This document shows, in pieces, positions 17,192 to 25,163 of a DNA stretch of 31,046 nucleotides. The translations under genes were made by a program, and so were the position numbers. The DNA is from an uncultured Eubacteriales bacterium (lineage in GTDB: Bacteria; Bacillota; Clostridia; Oscillospirales; Acutalibacteraceae), in contig CAKUBN010000026.1 of NCBI GenBank assembly GCA_934643185.1, forward strand, positions 1-31,046. Reading direction: 5' to 3'. Positions within the stretch are counted from its first letter, which is position 1, and every line of letters starts with the position of its first letter. The notes beneath the pieces are model-generated. The model did no database searches. It was not told the DNA's origin and saw only the letters and a list, made by a program, of their open reading frames with translations.

Positions 17192-18271
17192 TTACTCCTT
17201 CGTTAAGTATTCGAGAATGAGATCGCCGCACTTTTTGCAGCCGACCTTCGTCATGCCGTCTTCCATAATGTCGGCAGTACGGTAGCCCGCGTCAAGGTAC
17301 TTGGAAACCGCATGCTCCACCGCATCGGCTTCCTTCGCCATATCGAAGCTGTAACGCAGCATCATGGCGGCGGAAAGAATGGTGCCGATCGGGTTTGCAA
17401 GGTCCTGACCCGCAATGTCCGGTGCAGAGCCGTGGATCGGCTCGTACAGGCCGCAGCTCGTCGCACCGAGGCTCGAGGACGGGATCATGCCGATGGAGCC
17501 GGTGATCATGGAAGCTTCGTCGGAAAGAATGTCACCGAACATGTTCTCCGTCACGATGACGTCGAACTGTGCCGGGTTCTTCACGATCTGCATCGCGCAG
17601 TTATCGACAAGCATATCGGTCAGCTCCACGTCGGTGTATTCTTCCGCCAAGCGGTGCATGACCTTCTTCCAAAGGCGGCTCGTGTCGAGCACATTGCTCT
17701 TTTCTACGGAGCACAAACGGTGATTGCGCTTTCTTGCCGTCTCAAATCCGATGCGGCCGATGCGCTCGATCTCCGCTTCACTGTACTTCATAATGTCCGT
17801 CGCGACCGGCTGGCCGTCTGCATCATCGGTCTTATGCTCGCCAAAATAGATGCCGCCGATGAGCTCGCGCACGATGATGAAATCGATGCCCTTTTCGACA
17901 ATAGATTTTTTCAGCGGAGAAGCGTCAGAGAGCTGCGGCCAGATCTTCGCCGGGCGGTTGTTGCTGTAAACACCCATACCCGCGCGCAGGCGCAGCAGAC
18001 CCTTTTCCGGGCGCTTCGGGCCCGGCACGTCGTTCCACTTGTCGCCGCCTACGGCGCCGAGCAGCACACTGTCGGAAGCTACGCACTTATCGAGCATTTC
18101 CTGCGGCAGCGGGTCGCCCCACTTATCGATGGCACAGCCGCCCATATCGACGTCTGTATAATGAAAGGTGTGTCCGTACAGCTCTGCAATTTTATCCAGC
18201 ACGCGAAGCGCTTCGTTTACGATCTCCGGGCCGATGCCGTCGCCGCGGATCACCGCGATGTTCTTCGTCAT
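17192..18271 (-). CDS. leuB: 3-isopropylmalate dehydrogenase
   Basis: Oxidises and decarboxylates 3-isopropylmalate to ketoisocaproate with NAD+. 359 aa. GDGIGPEIV lies at the N-terminus, RAGMGVYSNNRPAK gives the substrate arginines, and EPIHGSAPDIAGQDLANPIG is the NAD-binding block. Its start overlaps the leuD stop by 4 bases (ATGA). Confidence 0.97.
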   Translation of the reverse strand: MTKNIAVIRGDGIGPEIVNEALRVLDKIAELYGHTFHYTDVDMGGCAIDKWGDPLPQEMLDKCVASDSVLLGAVGGDKWNDVPGPKRPEKGLLRLRAGMGVYSNNRPAKIWPQLSDASPLKKSIVEKGIDFIIVRELIGGIYFGEHKTDDADGQPVATDIMKYSEAEIERIGRIGFETARKRNHRLCSVEKSNVLDTSRLWKKVMHRLAEEYTDVELTDMLVDNCAMQIVKNPAQFDVIVTENMFGDILSDEASMITGSIGMIPSSSLGATSCGLYEPIHGSAPDIAGQDLANPIGTILSAAMMLRYSFDMAKEADAVEHAVSKYLDAGYRTADIMEDGMTKVGCKKCGDLILEYLTKE

Positions 18272-18762
18272 TTGTTTTCCGCCTCCTTGAGGGACTTCAG
18301 CAAGCCGCCTGCTTTGATGATGTTCTGAATGAACGGCGGGAACGGCTGTGCCTTATACGTCTTGCCGGTCGTGATGTCGGTGATGATGCCGGTATCAAAA
18401 TCGACCGAAACTTCGTCGTTTGCGTTGATCTCGTCTGCCGCTTCCTCGCACTCGAGAATCGGCAGGCCGATATTGATGGCGTTGCGGTAGAAAATACGCG
18501 CAAAGCTCTTTGCAATGACGCAACCCGTGCCGCAGGTTTTAATGACGAGCGGTGCGTGCTCACGGGAAGAGCCGCAGCCGAAGTTCCAGCCCGCCACAAT
18601 AACGTCGCCCTTTTCGACCTTCTTTACGAACGCCTTGTCAATATCCTCCATGCAGTGGAGCGCAAGCTCCTGTGCGTTCGGGGTGTTGAGATAACGTGCG
18701 GGAATGATAACATCCGTATCGACGTTATCGGGATATTTGAAAACCTTGCCCTGTGTGTTCAT
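18268..18762 (-). CDS. leuD: 3-isopropylmalate dehydratase small subunit
   Basis: Swivel-domain subunit of isopropylmalate isomerase, 164 aa. This is the short archaeal/clostridial form, clearly smaller than the ~200-aa enterobacterial one. Conserved: DNVDTDVIIPARYLN near the N-terminus and FGCGSSREHAPL in the middle. The start lies 2 nt after leuC. Confidence 0.96.
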   Translation of the reverse strand: MNTQGKVFKYPDNVDTDVIIPARYLNTPNAQELALHCMEDIDKAFVKKVEKGDVIVAGWNFGCGSSREHAPLVIKTCGTGCVIAKSFARIFYRNAINIGLPILECEEAADEINANDEVSVDFDTGIITDITTGKTYKAQPFPPFIQNIIKAGGLLKSLKEAENK

Positions 18763-18764
18763 GC

Positions 18765-20024
18765 TTACGCCTCCTTATATTCGGTGATGTAGCCGGTCAG
18801 CGCGCTGGCTGCCGCCGTGTGCGGAGAAGCCAGGTACACTTCGCTGTCCACATGACCCATGCGGCCGACGAAGTTGCGGTTCGTTGTGGCAATGCAGCGT
18901 TCGCCCGCTGCCAGAATGCCCATATAGCCGCCGAGGCACGGACCGCACGTCGGGGTAGAAACAACAGCGCCCGCATCGATAAATGCCGTCACGTAGCCAC
19001 GCTCCACGCATTCACGGTAGATCTGCATCGTGCCCGGAATGATGATGCAGCGGATGCCGTCCGCAATCTTCTTGCCGTTCAAAATGCTGTACGCCGCTTC
19101 CATGTCTTCCATTCTGCCGTTTGTGCAGCTGCCGATGACGACCTGGTCGACCTTAATATCGTGCAGCTCGCTTGCCGGGTGCGTGTTCTCCGGCAGATGC
19201 GGACAGGCGACGGTCGGCACAATCTTTGCGAGATCGATATCGATAACCTTTTCGTATTCCGCGTCGGGGTCTGCTTCGTATACAACCGGCTCGCGTTCGC
19301 TTCTGTCCTGTAAATAGGCAAGCGTAATATCGTCCACCGGGAAAATACCGTTTTTCGCACCGGCCTCAATCGCCATATTGCAGATGCACAAGCGGTCGTC
19401 CATGGAGAGGTTCTTCACGCCCTCGCCGGTGAACTCCATGCTCTTATACAGCGCGCCGTCCACGCCGATCATGCCGATGATTGTGAGGATAACGTCTTTG
19501 CCGCTGCAATTTTCCGGCAGCTTGCCGGTCAGGTTAAATTTGATCGCGGACGGAACCTTAAACCACGCCATGCCCGTTGCCATGCCGGCTGCCATATCCG
19601 TAGAGCCAACGCCTGTGGAGAACGCGCCCAGCGCACCGTAGGTACAGGTGTGGCTGTCCGCGCCGATGATGCAGTCGCCGGCGGTCACAATGCCCTGCTC
19701 CGGCAGAAGCGCATGTTCAATGCCCATCTTGCCCACATCATAGAAGTGGCTCACGCAGTGGCTGCATGCAAACTCGCGGCAGGTCTTGCTCTGCTCCGCC
19801 GCCTTAATGTCCTTATTCGGCACAAAGTGGTCGAGTACGATCGTCACTCTGTCCTTATCAAAAACGTCTGTAAAGCCCGCTTTCTTAAACTCATTGATCG
19901 CGACCGGCGTCGTAATGTCGTTGCCAAGCACGATGTCCAGCTTCGCATTGATGAGCTGACCGGCGGTAACTTCACTGAGACCCGCGTGCGCCGCAAGGAT
20001 CTTCTGCGTCATGGTCATTTTCAT
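18765..20024 (-). CDS. leuC: 3-isopropylmalate dehydratase large subunit
   Basis: Aconitase-superfamily 4Fe-4S subunit that isomerises 2- to 3-isopropylmalate with LeuD. 419 aa, the short HacA/archaeal-like type rather than the ~466-aa enterobacterial type. Fe-S ligands are the cysteine in VIGSCTNGRMEDM and the pair in PTCGPCLGGYMG. GADSHTCTYGALGAF is the active-site block. One nucleotide separates it from leuA. GGGGGA within the end of leuA supports the ATG at 20024. Confidence 0.97.
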   Translation of the reverse strand: MKMTMTQKILAAHAGLSEVTAGQLINAKLDIVLGNDITTPVAINEFKKAGFTDVFDKDRVTIVLDHFVPNKDIKAAEQSKTCREFACSHCVSHFYDVGKMGIEHALLPEQGIVTAGDCIIGADSHTCTYGALGAFSTGVGSTDMAAGMATGMAWFKVPSAIKFNLTGKLPENCSGKDVILTIIGMIGVDGALYKSMEFTGEGVKNLSMDDRLCICNMAIEAGAKNGIFPVDDITLAYLQDRSEREPVVYEADPDAEYEKVIDIDLAKIVPTVACPHLPENTHPASELHDIKVDQVVIGSCTNGRMEDMEAAYSILNGKKIADGIRCIIIPGTMQIYRECVERGYVTAFIDAGAVVSTPTCGPCLGGYMGILAAGERCIATTNRNFVGRMGHVDSEVYLASPHTAAASALTGYITEYKEA

Positions 20025-20025
20025 T

Positions 20026-21699
20026 TTAGTTTCCCCCTTTGGTCATATTGTTGTAAGCGCTCAGCAGCGCCTTGGTGCTCGCCTTCACAACGTCGGTGTC
20101 GGTGCCTGCGCCCCAGAACATCGTGCCGTCTTCCTTTTCAAGGCCGATGTACGAGGCCGCCACGCTCTGCGAGCCCTGGCCCTGCATGCTGTGCTGGGTG
20201 AAGACCTGCAAGGTGTATTCCGCACCGGTGTATGCGCGCAGCGCATTGTTGATGGCATTGAGGGAACCGTTGCCCTCGGCTTCCATCTCGGTCTCCACGC
20301 CGTCCTTCGCGAACGTGATGTCGATCTTCACATTGTCCTTGTCGCGCATGAACTCGAAATCGGAAACGCTGACGCTGCCCGTCAAATTCAGGTAATTCTC
20401 TTCAAAAATATTCAAAACCTCATCCGGCTTCAATTCCTTGTGCTCGTGGTCGGAAATATCCTTGCACAGGTAGCTGAAGTGCTCGCGCATCTTCGGCGGC
20501 AGGTTGTAGCCGTATGTCTGCTCCAGCAGGTAGCCGATGCCGCCCTTGCCGGACTGGGAGTTCACGCGGATAACGTCCGCGTCGTACGTTCTGCCAATGT
20601 CCTTCGGGTCGATCGGAATGTACGGTACGTTCCACTGGTGGAGCTTATTTTTCGCTCTGTATTTCATGCCCTTTGCGATCGCATCCTGATGGCTGCCGGA
20701 GAATGCCGCAAACACCAGCGCGCCCGCATACGGCGCTCTTTCGTACACGTGCATGCGCGTGCACTTTTCATATTCGTCTACAAGGTACGGCATATCGGAG
20801 AAGTCGAGCTTCGGGTCAACGCCGTGGGAGTACATGTTCATCGCCAGTGTGATGATATCCACGTTGCCGGTACGCTCGCCGTTGCCGAACAGCGTGCCCT
20901 CTACGCGGTCTGCGCCGGCAAGCAGGGCCAACTCGGTGTCCGCCACGCCCGTGCCGCGGTCGTTGTGCGGGTGCAGAGACAGCGTCACAAACTCACGGTA
21001 CTTGAGGTTTTCGCTCATGTATTCCACCTGCGAAGCGTACACGTGCGGCATGCTCATCTCCACCGTGACCGGCAGATTGATAATGACGTTGTTCGTCTCA
21101 CTCGGCTCCAGAACGTCCAGAACCGCGTTGCAGACTTCCAGCGCGTATTCCGGCTCGGTGCCCGTAAAGGACTCCGGAGAATACTCAAAGCGGAAGTTGC
21201 CGTCGTATTCGGCCGCGAGCTTCTTGACAAGCTTTGCGCCGTCCACGGCGATCTTCTTGATTTCTTCCTTCGACTTCTTAAACACCTGCTCGCGCTGTGC
21301 AACGCTCACGGAGTTATAGAAGTGGATGATCGCGCTCGGTGCGCCCTTGCAGGCATCAAACGTCTTTCTAATAATGTGCTCGCGGCACTGGGTGAGCACC
21401 TGCACGGTGACATCCTCGGGGATCATGTTGTTGTCGATCAAGGTGCGGAGGAACTCATATTCCGTTTCGCTCGCCGCCGGGAAGCCGACCTCGATCTCCT
21501 TAAAGCCGACCTGCAAAAGCACCTTGTAGTATTCAAGCTTTTCCTCAAGGCTCATCGGAATGACAAGGCTCTGGTTGCCGTCGCGCATATCCACGCTGCA
21601 CCAGACCGGCGGCTTTTCAATGTGGTCTTTTTCCACCCACTTGTTATATTCTTTCGATACCGGGAAATACCCGACCTGATATTTGCTTGCGTCCATCAT
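20026..21699 (-). CDS. leuA: 2-isopropylmalate synthase
   Basis: Condenses acetyl-CoA with ketoisovalerate, the first leucine-specific step. 557 aa, the long type. The TIM-barrel catalytic part has DMRDGNQSL (metal-binding Asp), GFKEIEVGFP and SLHPHNDRGTG with the paired metal-binding histidines. The C-terminal LeuA_dimer domain (about 430-557) normally mediates leucine feedback. I chose the ATG at 21699 because AGGAG stands 8 nt upstream, inside the 14-nt gap after ilvA; a TTG 6 codons earlier is an alternative. Confidence 0.96.
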   Translation of the reverse strand: MMDASKYQVGYFPVSKEYNKWVEKDHIEKPPVWCSVDMRDGNQSLVIPMSLEEKLEYYKVLLQVGFKEIEVGFPAASETEYEFLRTLIDNNMIPEDVTVQVLTQCREHIIRKTFDACKGAPSAIIHFYNSVSVAQREQVFKKSKEEIKKIAVDGAKLVKKLAAEYDGNFRFEYSPESFTGTEPEYALEVCNAVLDVLEPSETNNVIINLPVTVEMSMPHVYASQVEYMSENLKYREFVTLSLHPHNDRGTGVADTELALLAGADRVEGTLFGNGERTGNVDIITLAMNMYSHGVDPKLDFSDMPYLVDEYEKCTRMHVYERAPYAGALVFAAFSGSHQDAIAKGMKYRAKNKLHQWNVPYIPIDPKDIGRTYDADVIRVNSQSGKGGIGYLLEQTYGYNLPPKMREHFSYLCKDISDHEHKELKPDEVLNIFEENYLNLTGSVSVSDFEFMRDKDNVKIDITFAKDGVETEMEAEGNGSLNAINNALRAYTGAEYTLQVFTQHSMQGQGSQSVAASYIGLEKEDGTMFWGAGTDTDVVKASTKALLSAYNNMTKGGN

Positions 21700-21713
21700 T
21701 TTGATTTCTCCTC

Positions 21714-22910
21714 TCAACCCTTGGTGGTTCTGAAGCCTGCTTCACGCAGTGCGTTTTTGATCGTTGTCACATGGTTGTTGTCGCGCGTCTCCATTTCGAT
21801 GCGCAGGAAGCAGCCGTTAATGCTTTCGGTGTTGCCCTTTTCGTAGTGCACGCCGGTCACATTGCCGCCGCAGTCCGCGATGATCGAAGAAATCTCCTTG
21901 AGCTGACCGGGCTTGTCGATGAGCTCAATGAGGAGGCTCGCGGAACGGCCGGAGTTCATCAGGCCGCGGTCGATCACGCGGGAAAGGCTCGTCACGTCGA
22001 TGTTGCCGCCGGAGACGATGCACACAACGCGCTTGCCCTTTAGGTCGAATTTATGGAACATCACGGCGGCGACGGAAGCAGCGCCCGCGCCCTCCGCGAT
22101 CATTTTCTGCTTTTCAATAAGCGCCAAAATCGCGCTCGAAACTTCATCCTCGCTCACCAGCGCGATGTCGTCCACGTATTTCTTGACGATCTCGAACGTA
22201 TTGTCGCCCGGGCGCTTCACGGCGATGCCGTCCGCCACGGTGTGCACGGTGTCGAGCGTCTCGATCTTGCCGTCGTGAATGGAGTTGTACATGCTCGGCG
22301 CGCCGGTCATCTGTACGCCGTACACCTTCACGCTCGGGCGGATGTGCTTTGCGGTGTACGCAATGCCGGAGATGAGTCCGCCGCCGCCCACCGGCACCAC
22401 AATGGCGTCGATGTTGTCGAGGTCGTTTAAAACCTCCAGCGCAATGGTGCCCTGGCCCGCAATAACGTCTTCATCGTCAAACGGGTGCACGAACGTGTAG
22501 CCTTCTTTTTCCTTTAATTCGATCGCCTTGTTGTACGCGTCGTCGTAAACGCCCTCCACAAGGCAAACCTCTGCGCCGTAGCCCTTTGTGGCCTCCACCT
22601 TGGAGATCGGTGCGGAGTCCGGCAGGCAGATAAGCGATTTGATGCCGTTTTTCGTCGCCGCCAGCGCCACGCCCTGTGCGTGGTTGCCTGCGGAACAGGC
22701 GATAACGCCCTTGGCTTTCTCTTCTTCGGAAAGCTGGGAGATCTTATACGCAGAGCCGCGCACCTTGAACGAGCCGGTGATCTGCAGGTTCTCGGGCTTT
22801 AGGTATAGGTCACAATCCGGCGCGATGCCGTAGGTCTTTACGACGTTCGTTTCGCGGATGATGCCCTTTAGAACGGTTTGTGCATCAAATACTTTGTCTA
22901 ATGATAACAT
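21714..22910 (-). CDS. ilvA: Threonine ammonia-lyase with C-terminal ACT domain
   Basis: PLP enzyme deaminating threonine to 2-ketobutyrate, the entry to isoleucine. 398 aa. The PLP lysine is K49 in TGSFKVRGS; the glycine loop is VPVGGGGLISG. A single ACT-type domain (about 325-398) begins LIELIDKPGQLKEI. This is the short, one-ACT form related to TdcB-like enzymes, unlike the two-domain E. coli IlvA; its position at the head of the operon supports a biosynthetic role. It is the first gene after the T-box. Confidence 0.95.
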   Translation of the reverse strand: MLSLDKVFDAQTVLKGIIRETNVVKTYGIAPDCDLYLKPENLQITGSFKVRGSAYKISQLSEEEKAKGVIACSAGNHAQGVALAATKNGIKSLICLPDSAPISKVEATKGYGAEVCLVEGVYDDAYNKAIELKEKEGYTFVHPFDDEDVIAGQGTIALEVLNDLDNIDAIVVPVGGGGLISGIAYTAKHIRPSVKVYGVQMTGAPSMYNSIHDGKIETLDTVHTVADGIAVKRPGDNTFEIVKKYVDDIALVSEDEVSSAILALIEKQKMIAEGAGAASVAAVMFHKFDLKGKRVVCIVSGGNIDVTSLSRVIDRGLMNSGRSASLLIELIDKPGQLKEISSIIADCGGNVTGVHYEKGNTESINGCFLRIEMETRDNNHVTTIKNALREAGFRTTKG

Positions 22911-22955
22911 TTTCTTCTGCCTTTCCTACTGTGTTCTGTCTTAAGCCGCCGTGAA

Positions 22956-22980
22956 TTTGAAAGTTTGCGCTTTCAAACTT
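22956..22980 (-). repeat. Two mutually exclusive hairpins between T-box terminator and ilvA
   Basis: TTTGAAAG (22956-22963) can pair with CTTTCAAA (22970-22977), or AAGTTT (22961-22966) with AAACTT (22975-22980). Both cannot form at once. The region is about 45-70 nt before the ilvA start and could affect RNA stability or initiation; the function is unknown. Confidence 0.35.
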
Positions 22981-23015
22981 GCAGCCTATGTCCTTATCGT
23001 TTTGCTTTGAAGCGT

Positions 23016-23053
23016 AAAAAAACCGCCTCAAAGCCGTTTATGCTTTGAGACGG
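23016..23053 (-). terminator. T-box conditional terminator
   Basis: The stem of 23042-23053 with 23023-23034 (one mismatch) is followed on the minus strand by seven T (23022-23016). It is the alternative to the antiterminator that contains GGTACC. Confidence 0.9.
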
Positions 23054-23305
23054 GTGTAATAACGAAAATATGCACTCGCGGTACCACTCAAATTGCGGAG
23101 AACCTCCGCCACTCTTCGAAGTCCAATAACTTCTATGCACTGACGTAGCATGCACGGGATACCCTACTGAATTCGCTGTTCAGGCATCCGGCTCGGAAGG
23201 GAGAAATCTTTGCATCTCTGCACCGGTTCACACCTGCCACCGGCTCTCTGAAACAGCTCTGCACAGACAGTCTTCGTCATCGCTTTTTGTTATGAAATTG
23301 AATAA

Positions 23306-23334
23306 ATTATAGCACCGGTTTTTCGTGTTGTCAA
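23306..23334 (-). promoter_or_regulatory. Perfect consensus promoter of the ilv-leu operon
   Basis: On the minus strand, TTGACA (23334-23329), a 17-bp spacer and TATAAT (23311-23306), with the start near 23299. All 12 hexamer positions match. Such a strong promoter fits an operon whose control is by termination at the T-box. The remaining stretch to 23550 is AT-rich and I see no clear feature in it. Confidence 0.9.
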
Positions 23335-23559
23335 TGCTTTTCGACCGCCTTGTCAAAATTTTTCTTTTGTAAGTTTTGCAGGAAACACCTTTTCCCCCGC
23401 CGTTTTTTACTTTTCCGCAAATCGGGCGCTTTTTCCGCAATTCACGCAAAAAGTGTGGAAAACAACGCGCAAAATCCGCAGTTCTGCCATAGCCAAAACA
23501 AAAAAGGTATGTTAAAATAGAAAAGCTGAAAAAAGACTCTATATTTTCGGGTGATTTTT

Positions 23560-24936
23560 GTGACAAAAAGTATGACAGAGGGTAAGCCGCTTCGGCTCAT
23601 CCTGCAATTTGCGGTGCCGCTGTTGTTCGGCAACCTCCTGCAGCAAATGTACAATCTGGTCGATGCCGCCATTGTCGGCCGCGTGCTCGGCACCGGCGCG
23701 CTTGCCGCCGTGGGCGCCACAAGCAGCGTGCAGTTTCTGGTGCTCGGCTTTTGCATCGGCATCTGCGTCGGCTTCGGCATCCCCATCGCCAAAAGCTTCG
23801 GCGCGGAGCGTCTCGATAAAATGCGCTCCTACATTTTTAATTCTGCGCTGCTCACCGCCTTTTTCGCGGTGCTCATCACGGCGGTATGTTCGCTGTGCTG
23901 CACGCTCATTTTAAAAATGCTCTCCGTGCCGGAAGATGTTTTCGATAACGCCTACGCGTACCTCATCGTCATTTTCCTCGGCATCCCCTTTACCTTATTA
24001 TATAACCTGCTCTCGAGCATCCTGCGCTCCGTCGGCGACAGCCGCACGCCGTTTCTGTTCCTCGCCATCTCGACGGTGCTGAATATCGGGCTGGACCTTC
24101 TGTGCATCGTCGTCTTTCAGTGGGGCGTTGCGGGCGCGGCCATCGCCACCATCGCTGCGCAGGCGGTCAGCGGCATTTTGTGCCTTATTTACATCCGCTT
24201 CCGCGTGCCGCTCATCACACTTTCCCGCGCAGACTGCAAAGCGGATGCCGAATCCATCCGTGATCTCGTCGTCATGGGCATTCCCATGGGTCTGCAAACC
24301 TCCATCACAGCCATCGGCAGCATGGTCATGCAGGCCGCAAATAATGGCCTCGGCAGCGTGTACGTCTCGGGCTTCACGGCCGGCATGCGCCTAAAGCAGT
24401 TCTGCATGTGCCCGTTCGATGCCCTTGGCTCTGCCGTCTCCGTCTTCTGCGGGCAGAACCTCGGTGCCAAAAAGCCGGAGCGCATCCGGCAGGGCGTACG
24501 GCTCGGCGTCATCGTCGGCGTCGCCTACGGCTTCTGCATCGGCCTTGTCATGATCTTCTTCGGTCGCAGCATGTCCATGCTCTTTGTTGAATCGAGTGCA
24601 GGCGACGTGCTCGACGCTTCCGCAAAATATCTGCGCTGCATGGGCTACTTTTTCTGGAGTCTCGGTATCCTCAATATCTGCCGTATGGCGACACAGGGCA
24701 TCGGCTTCTCCGGCCGCGCGGTATTCTCCGGCGTAACGGAAATGTTCGCGCGCTCCATCGTCAGCCTCGGCTTTGTCGGCGCGTTCGGCTATACGGCTAT
24801 CTGTTTCTCGGATCAAACCGCGTGGATCGCCGCCGTGCTCTACATCACCCCCACCTGCCTGCACTGCATTAAGAAAGTCACAAAACAGATCGAAGCGGAA
24901 AAAGCGAACGCCAATCTCTCCGAAAGCATTGGTTAA
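23560..24936 (+). CDS. MATE family efflux transporter (copy 2)
   Basis: Cation-coupled exporter, 458 aa from this start, about 12 helices. It opens with MTEGKPLRLILQFAVPLLFG, and has FCIGICVGFGIPIAKSFGAER and VFCGQNLGAKKPERIRQG, closely paralleling the MATE at 9531. The start is uncertain: GTG at 23551, GTG at 23560 or ATG at 23572, all in frame and none with a strong ribosome binding site. I took 23560 because GGGTG lies just upstream. It is divergent from the T-box promoter. Weak initiation signals suggest low or regulated expression. Confidence 0.88.
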   Translation: MTKSMTEGKPLRLILQFAVPLLFGNLLQQMYNLVDAAIVGRVLGTGALAAVGATSSVQFLVLGFCIGICVGFGIPIAKSFGAERLDKMRSYIFNSALLTAFFAVLITAVCSLCCTLILKMLSVPEDVFDNAYAYLIVIFLGIPFTLLYNLLSSILRSVGDSRTPFLFLAISTVLNIGLDLLCIVVFQWGVAGAAIATIAAQAVSGILCLIYIRFRVPLITLSRADCKADAESIRDLVVMGIPMGLQTSITAIGSMVMQAANNGLGSVYVSGFTAGMRLKQFCMCPFDALGSAVSVFCGQNLGAKKPERIRQGVRLGVIVGVAYGFCIGLVMIFFGRSMSMLFVESSAGDVLDASAKYLRCMGYFFWSLGILNICRMATQGIGFSGRAVFSGVTEMFARSIVSLGFVGAFGYTAICFSDQTAWIAAVLYITPTCLHCIKKVTKQIEAEKANANLSESIG

Positions 24937-24950
24937 AAGTTTTTGATCCA

Positions 24951-25116
24951 ACTTTTTTTCAAAAAGTCGGTCAGATTCTAAAAGTGAAACCCTTTTGCCT
25001 ACCCAAAAATCAGGAGTGATAGTAAGCAATGCTTCGCATTGCTAGAACTGTCCGGTGGACAGTTGAACCGCAAGGGACTCAATTAGGGGGTCCCTTGAAA
25101 CGCTTGCCCTGCAAGC
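24951..25116. repeat. Multi-hairpin dispersed repeat element, copy 2
   Basis: Five short inverted repeats: 24951-24967 (7 bp), 25025-25043 (8 bp), 25046-25064 (8 bp), 25072-25096 (7 bp) and 25102-25116 (6 bp). The linker TTTTGCCTACC followed by ATCAGGA (24994-25014) and the order of hairpins match copy 1 (2811-2990) in the opposite orientation. It fills most of the gap between the MATE gene and rlmI. The first hairpin may double as a weak terminator for the MATE gene. Confidence 0.7.
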
Positions 25117-25163
25117 CTTTAGAAAAAGCTCCCCCATCTCAACTATATAAAAGGAACCCATCT

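Larger units (their letters stand above)
22911..23299 (-). promoter_or_regulatory. T-box riboswitch leader of the ilv-leu operon, probable Ile (AUU) specifier
   Basis: Reading the minus strand from about 23299: stem I has AGAGAGCCGG (23249-23240) followed by GGTGTGAACCGG, the T-box stem I signature. The T-box antiterminator motif GAGTGGTACCGCG lies at 23089-23077 and a terminator at 23053-23016. Aligning the specifier region by eye puts the codon at 23207-23205, reading ATT (Ile). Uncharged tRNA-Ile would stabilise the antiterminator and switch on the operon. The T-box class is very likely; the specifier assignment is less sure. Confidence 0.92.

Noticed and set aside
20011..21846. 611-aa plus-strand ORF opposite leuA
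   Set aside because: It is the antisense shadow of leuA: GC-rich codon use leaves the opposite frame open. The composition is rich in Arg, Val and His with no domain, and there is no ribosome binding site.
23077..23299. SAM or other riboswitch upstream of ilvA
   Set aside because: The GGTACC-containing antiterminator motif, AGAGAGCC and GGTGTGAACCGG identify a T-box instead.
25029..25163. N-terminal extension of the rlmI frame
   Set aside because: It is translated from hairpin repeat DNA. The homologous protein starts at the ATG at 25164 with an upstream AAGGAA.
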